A stretch of DNA of 64,000 bases from MWH-TA3 sp044353905. Its GTDB lineage: Bacteria > Actinomycetota > Actinomycetes > Actinomycetales > Microbacteriaceae. How positions within the stretch are numbered: the stretch's first letter is position 1; each line of letters starts with the position of its first letter. This document shows positions 60,834-64,000 of this stretch, one piece after another. The translations under genes were made by a program, and so were the position numbers. The notes below the pieces were generated by a model. That model did no database searches and had not been told where the DNA came from. It saw only the letters and a program-made list of their open reading frames with translations. The stretch spans positions 5,020 to 69,019 of the forward strand of contig JBILBA010000005.1 in assembly GCA_044353905.1 (NCBI GenBank), written 5' to 3'.

Positions 60834-61055
60834 ATGGACATTCGTATTGGAATTCAACACGCCCCCCGCGAACTCGCTTTCGACACGGACGCGAGCGTCG
60901 CCGACATCGAGCAGAAGTACACCGCCGCTCTCGCTGCGAACGGTGTTCTTCGACTCAACGACGCCAAGGGTCAGGAATACCTGATCGCCGCGAACAGTGT
61001 CACCTACATCGAATTCGGCACCGCCCAGTCGCGGCCCGTCGGTTTCGTTTCTTAG
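60834..61055 (+). CDS. DUF3107 protein
   Basis: A 73-residue actinobacterial protein matching DUF3107 (Rv3208A/TB9.4): MDIRIGIQHAPRELAFDTDA, then a C-terminal YLIAANSVTYIEFGTAQSRP. Small beta-sheet domain of unknown function. TAGCCT is six bases before the ATG; a TGAGG could also act as ribosome site. Confidence 0.9.
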   Translation: MDIRIGIQHAPRELAFDTDASVADIEQKYTAALAANGVLRLNDAKGQEYLIAANSVTYIEFGTAQSRPVGFVS

Positions 61056-61768
61056 GCAGTCAAACCCAGCGCATCCATTCGTAACGAATGAGATGCGATG
61101 AGCTCGGTGAAGACCGGCCCGAGGCCATCCTCTTTGGGTGCCGGGTTCGGGTTCGCCAGCAGAGCGCTCTCGGCCATGAGCATCGTGTCGCCGACCAGCC
61201 GTCTCGACCACATCGCCAGGGTGGGTCGTAGCCCGGGTTCGAGGGCGATGCGGCGTTCCAGCTCCGTTCGAAGGACGTCGATCATCTTGTCACCGTCGAG
61301 CGCCGCAATGACATCAGCCCGAACCTTCTTCGGAAGACCCTGAGCGAGTCGACGCCAAAAATCCTGAAGGAACGCCATCGTCACCCAGGTACACGCCAGT
61401 CGCTCGACCCAGTTTCGTCCGCGAGTCCGTCGTTCAAACTCCCTCGTCGGTGCGATGAACGGGCTCATCGCCGCGACGCGATCCAATTTCAACTTGTCCA
61501 ACGTCGCGGCCAGGCTCGAAAATCGCACAAAGCACTCCTCGGCGACAATCGCGAGCGTCGATTCCGTTTCGAGATCGGTCGCGTCGTGGGCGTGACGTGC
61601 CGCGGACTCGGCGTAGCGGAGAAACAAATAAGCACTCTGTCCGAGAAAGACATCGGGGGTCGGCGCGAGGTTGGTGAATTCGACGCGCGCGCTCCCATCG
61701 GCGACCCTCGAACGACTCCGAGTACCGGAGGTGGAGGAACGCGCACTCTTACGGAAAAGGCTTGCCAC
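61052..61768 (-). CDS. Ferritin-like-fold protein (Rv3210c type)
   Basis: About 238 residues, largely alpha-helical, resembling the actinobacterial ferritin-like/MiaE-like family. Helices include YLFLRYAESAARHAHDATDL, EECFVRFSSLAATLDKLKLD and LACTWVTMAFLQDFWRRLAQ, with carboxylates spaced as in di-iron helical bundles. Substrate unknown. I take the GTG at 61766-61768 as start since TATGCT sits six bases before it; an ATG at 61810 is also in frame. It overlaps DUF3107 at its 3' end by four bases. Confidence 0.75.
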   Translation of the reverse strand: MASLFRKSARSSTSGTRSRSRVADGSARVEFTNLAPTPDVFLGQSAYLFLRYAESAARHAHDATDLETESTLAIVAEECFVRFSSLAATLDKLKLDRVAAMSPFIAPTREFERRTRGRNWVERLACTWVTMAFLQDFWRRLAQGLPKKVRADVIAALDGDKMIDVLRTELERRIALEPGLRPTLAMWSRRLVGDTMLMAESALLANPNPAPKEDGLGPVFTELIASHSLRMDALGLTA

Positions 61769-61832
61769 CCCACCAGCATAGGCAGTTCCCGACGACGGGT
61801 AGACTGACATTTACCAACCGATTGGGTGTTTA

Positions 61833-63176
61833 GTGACTTTCCGTGATCTTGGCATCGACGATGACATCGCCGATGCGCTCGCCGCTCGTGGCATCAACGA
61901 GCCTTTTCCGATTCAAGAACAGACGATTCCGCTCGCGCTGACTGGCCAAGACATCATTGGTCAAGCGAAAACGGGCACGGGAAAGACGTTCGGTTTCGGA
62001 CTTCCGCTCGTTCAAAAGCTAGGGCTCGACCCCGCTCCCGGCGTCAAGGCGCTGATTGTCGTGCCGACGCGCGAACTTGCCGTCCAGGTAACCGAAGACA
62101 TGGAAATTGCGACGAGCAATCGCTCGACCACGGTCGCCGCGATTTATGGCGGCAAGTCCTACGAGGAACAGGTCGACAAAATCAAGGCGGGGGCGCAAAT
62201 CATCGTCGGAACCCCCGGTCGTCTGCTCGACCTCGCGGGTCAGAAATTGCTGTCGTTCGCCAACGTTGAGGTCATGGTCCTCGACGAAGCCGACCGCATG
62301 CTCGACCTCGGCTTCCTTCCTGATGTTGAAAAACTATTCGCACAGACCCCTGAAAAGCGCCACACGATGTTGTTCTCGGCCACGATGCCCGGCGCGATTG
62401 TCGCGCTAGCGCGTCGATTCATGTCGAAGCCGATTCACATTCGCGCGAGCGACCCCGACGAGGGCCTCACCCAGGCCAACATCAAACACGTCATTTACCG
62501 CGCGCACAACCTCGACAAAGACGAGGTCGTCGGCCGCATCCTCATGGCGGAAGGTCGCGGTAAGACCGTCATCTTCACTCGGACGAAACGAAGTGCCTCG
62601 AAAGTGACGGACGAACTCACCGATCGTGGATTCAACGCCGTTTCCGTCCACGGCGATATGAGCCAAGAAGCGCGCGAGCGAGGAATGGCCGCTTTCAAGG
62701 CCGGCAAGAAAGACGTACTCATTGCGACCGATGTCGCGGCGCGTGGAATCGACGTTGACGATGTGACCCACGTCATCAACTACACGGTTCCCGAGGACGA
62801 CAAGGCGTACCTGCACCGCGTTGGCCGAACCGGCCGCGCTGGCCGAACCGGAATCGCCGTCACCTTCGTTGACTGGGACGACCTGCACAAGTGGGCGCTC
62901 ATTTCCCGGGCTCTCGACCTGCCGCTTGAACCGACCGAGACCTACTCCTCATCACCCCACCTCTTTTCCGACCTCGACATCCCCGAGGGATCGAAGGGAC
63001 GCCTCAAGGCTTCCTCGGGCCCGCGAGTGGAAAAATCGACGAGTCGCCCAGCCCGCGGCGGCGGGAGCTCTGGCGGAAACACGGGTCGAAATGCGTCGAA
63101 CCAATCGAGTGGTTCGATGACGGATAAGCCAGCCGGGGCACCGCGACAGCGCACTCGCCGTCGCACGGGTAGCTAA
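61833..63176 (+). CDS. rhlE: DEAD-box RNA helicase (RhlE-like)
   Basis: A 447-residue ATP-dependent RNA helicase. The Q-motif region is FRDLGIDDDIADAL...EPFPIQ, Walker A AKTGTGKTFGF, Walker B VLDEADRML, motif III LFSATMPG, and the C-terminal RecA domain has FTRTKRSASKVTDEL, ATDVAARGIDVDDV and HRVGRTGRAGRTG. A low-complexity Ser/Gly/Arg tail (about 395-447) is typical of RhlE/DeaD proteins in RNA remodelling. The GTG start is family-consistent. Confidence 0.95.
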   Translation: MTFRDLGIDDDIADALAARGINEPFPIQEQTIPLALTGQDIIGQAKTGTGKTFGFGLPLVQKLGLDPAPGVKALIVVPTRELAVQVTEDMEIATSNRSTTVAAIYGGKSYEEQVDKIKAGAQIIVGTPGRLLDLAGQKLLSFANVEVMVLDEADRMLDLGFLPDVEKLFAQTPEKRHTMLFSATMPGAIVALARRFMSKPIHIRASDPDEGLTQANIKHVIYRAHNLDKDEVVGRILMAEGRGKTVIFTRTKRSASKVTDELTDRGFNAVSVHGDMSQEARERGMAAFKAGKKDVLIATDVAARGIDVDDVTHVINYTVPEDDKAYLHRVGRTGRAGRTGIAVTFVDWDDLHKWALISRALDLPLEPTETYSSSPHLFSDLDIPEGSKGRLKASSGPRVEKSTSRPARGGGSSGGNTGRNASNQSSGSMTDKPAGAPRQRTRRRTGS

Positions 63177-63200
63177 CGTACCGTCTGATAGTTTCGGTCT

Positions 63201-64000
63201 ATGAATTCACCGAAGGCTCAGTTAGCGCGGGTTGCCGCGGGATCCATGATTTTCGAATCGTGGGACATTGCTGGAGCCGTCGTGGCACACATGGTCAACC
63301 AGGGAATCACAGATTTTTACATCGTTGACCATCGCTCGAGCGGCAATCCCCGCGACCAGTTCCTGCGCGAAATTCCCGCCGAGGCCAAAATCCGTTGGGT
63401 GCGAAAGAACAGCCCGTTGTTCAGCCAAGCGACAACGATGACTGCGCTCGCCCACCTCGCTCGTAAAGACGGGTTCGACGCGTTCGTCCCGTTTGACGCC
63501 GACGAATTTTTCACGGGAAAGTCGCGGCCACTGATTGACGAGGTTCGCGATTGGTTAGCGACCACCAACACCCGCGCACTGTTGTGCGTGATGGAAAACT
63601 ATTACCAATCCCGTGACGTCGACGTTTTCACTCCCGACGATCTCTCTCACGTTCACTACCTCGCGCAACGCGGTGAAAAACCCACGGAATTTCTTCTCGA
63701 TCGCAGCTTTGAATTCGCACGGTACGCGTTTTCCGCACAACCGAAGAAGGCCATCATGCGTCTCTTACCCGGTGCGGACGGCGACTTCGATTGGCTACTC
63801 CAAGGAAATCATCGCGTCCTCAACATGACGACCGGTGATTTCTATCCGGAAACACTGTCGACAACCGTGAGCGTTCTGCATCTTCCGTGTCGTAGTCGAA
63901 GCAGCCTCACGGTGAGGCGCGCATGGGGAATCCGAAACCAACGCGACGTGGGCACATCCCTGGACACGGGCGACACCGAATTTGACATGGCGGAATCCGC
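63201..64000 (+). CDS. Glycosyltransferase (GT2/GT92-like), truncated by window end
   Basis: The first 266 residues of an open frame that runs off the right edge. It has SMIFESWDIAGAVVAHMVNQ near the start, YIVDHRSSGNPR, and the metal-binding DAD-type motif FVPFDADEFF near 100, then LLQGNHRVLN near 205. This is the layout of GT2/GT92-like transferases (Glyco_tranf_2_4). Acceptor and sugar unknown. TAGTTT lies six bases before the ATG, supporting the start. Confidence 0.8.
   Translation, partial: MNSPKAQLARVAAGSMIFESWDIAGAVVAHMVNQGITDFYIVDHRSSGNPRDQFLREIPAEAKIRWVRKNSPLFSQATTMTALAHLARKDGFDAFVPFDADEFFTGKSRPLIDEVRDWLATTNTRALLCVMENYYQSRDVDVFTPDDLSHVHYLAQRGEKPTEFLLDRSFEFARYAFSAQPKKAIMRLLPGADGDFDWLLQGNHRVLNMTTGDFYPETLSTTVSVLHLPCRSRSSLTVRRAWGIRNQRDVGTSLDTGDTEFDMAES

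Noticed and set aside
1..64000. CRISPR arrays, rRNA genes, insertion sequences with transposase, prophage
   Set aside because: No regularly spaced repeats, rRNA-like segments, transposase or phage structural genes were seen on either strand.

Overview
The window is a bacterial chromosome segment, most likely from the Actinomycetota and probably a Microbacteriaceae-like member of the Micrococcales. The taxon is inferred from gene content: a fused 2-oxoglutarate decarboxylase (Kgd) with an E2-like N-terminus, an ECF sigma factor with a zinc anti-sigma partner, AdnAB in place of RecBCD/AddAB, DUF3039 and DUF3107 proteins, UPF0182, an actinobacterial HisN and a Tad pilus locus. Most of the sequence is moderately GC-rich and densely packed, with many 4- to 8-base gene overlaps. 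At least seventeen genes have a TANNNT hexamer 6-8 bases before the start codon and no convincing Shine-Dalgarno, the signature of leaderless transcription.

Layout. 1-1664: two CNNM/CorC-type membrane proteins. 1845-11345: kgd, a sigma/anti-sigma pair, aroA-rsgA-hisN, a lipoprotein and a galactokinase-like gene. 11356-17311: fatty-acid desaturase, chromate transporter, several small membrane or domain-of-unknown-function genes, a LAXTG surface protein and a VIT-like transporter. 17417-21339: the tmRNA/trans-translation and division block (ssrA, smpB, ftsX, ftsE, prfB). 21352-22211 and 31296-34919: a Tad pilus locus in two pieces. 22262-31249: a catabolic cluster lying between those pieces. 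35054-43328: tRNA-Leu, DedA, MntH, rdgB-rph-murI, pncB, DUF3039, HtrA and two exported proteins. 43377-63176: nitrilase, initiator tRNA, then a block collinear with the Mycobacterium tuberculosis Rv3193c-Rv3211 region as I recall it (UPF0182, Lon-like PDZ protease, DUF2342, TOMM/ThiF-like protein, uvrD2, adnB, adnA, DUF3107, ferritin-like protein, rhlE). 63201-64000: the start of a glycosyltransferase cut by the window edge.

The catabolic cluster holds a cytochrome P450, its 3Fe-4S ferredoxin, a glutamine-synthetase-like ligase, a solute-binding-protein fold without a signal peptide, a class I amidotransferase-type gamma-glutamyl hydrolase, an aldehyde dehydrogenase, an APC permease, a GntR regulator and a Cache-like soluble sensor. 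The P450-ferredoxin-glutamine synthetase-GntR combination matches the mycobacterial pip/mor clusters for cyclic secondary amines (piperidine, pyrrolidine, morpholine). The extra hydrolase and aldehyde dehydrogenase match the gamma-glutamylation (Puu-type) route. I infer an amine catabolic island inserted into the tad locus.

The strangest structure is at 53210-54389. A visibly A+T-richer insert of about 1.17 kb is bounded by 14-base direct repeats and carries the 3' half of one tRNA at one end and the 5' half of another at the other end, in permuted order. Removing one repeat plus the insert rebuilds a clean end for the upstream kinase-like gene. Tandem TGTTGACATT repeats lie near one end like integrase arm sites, but no integrase is present. 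This looks like a one-gene, integrase-less mobile cassette that uses a tRNA T-arm as its crossover site.
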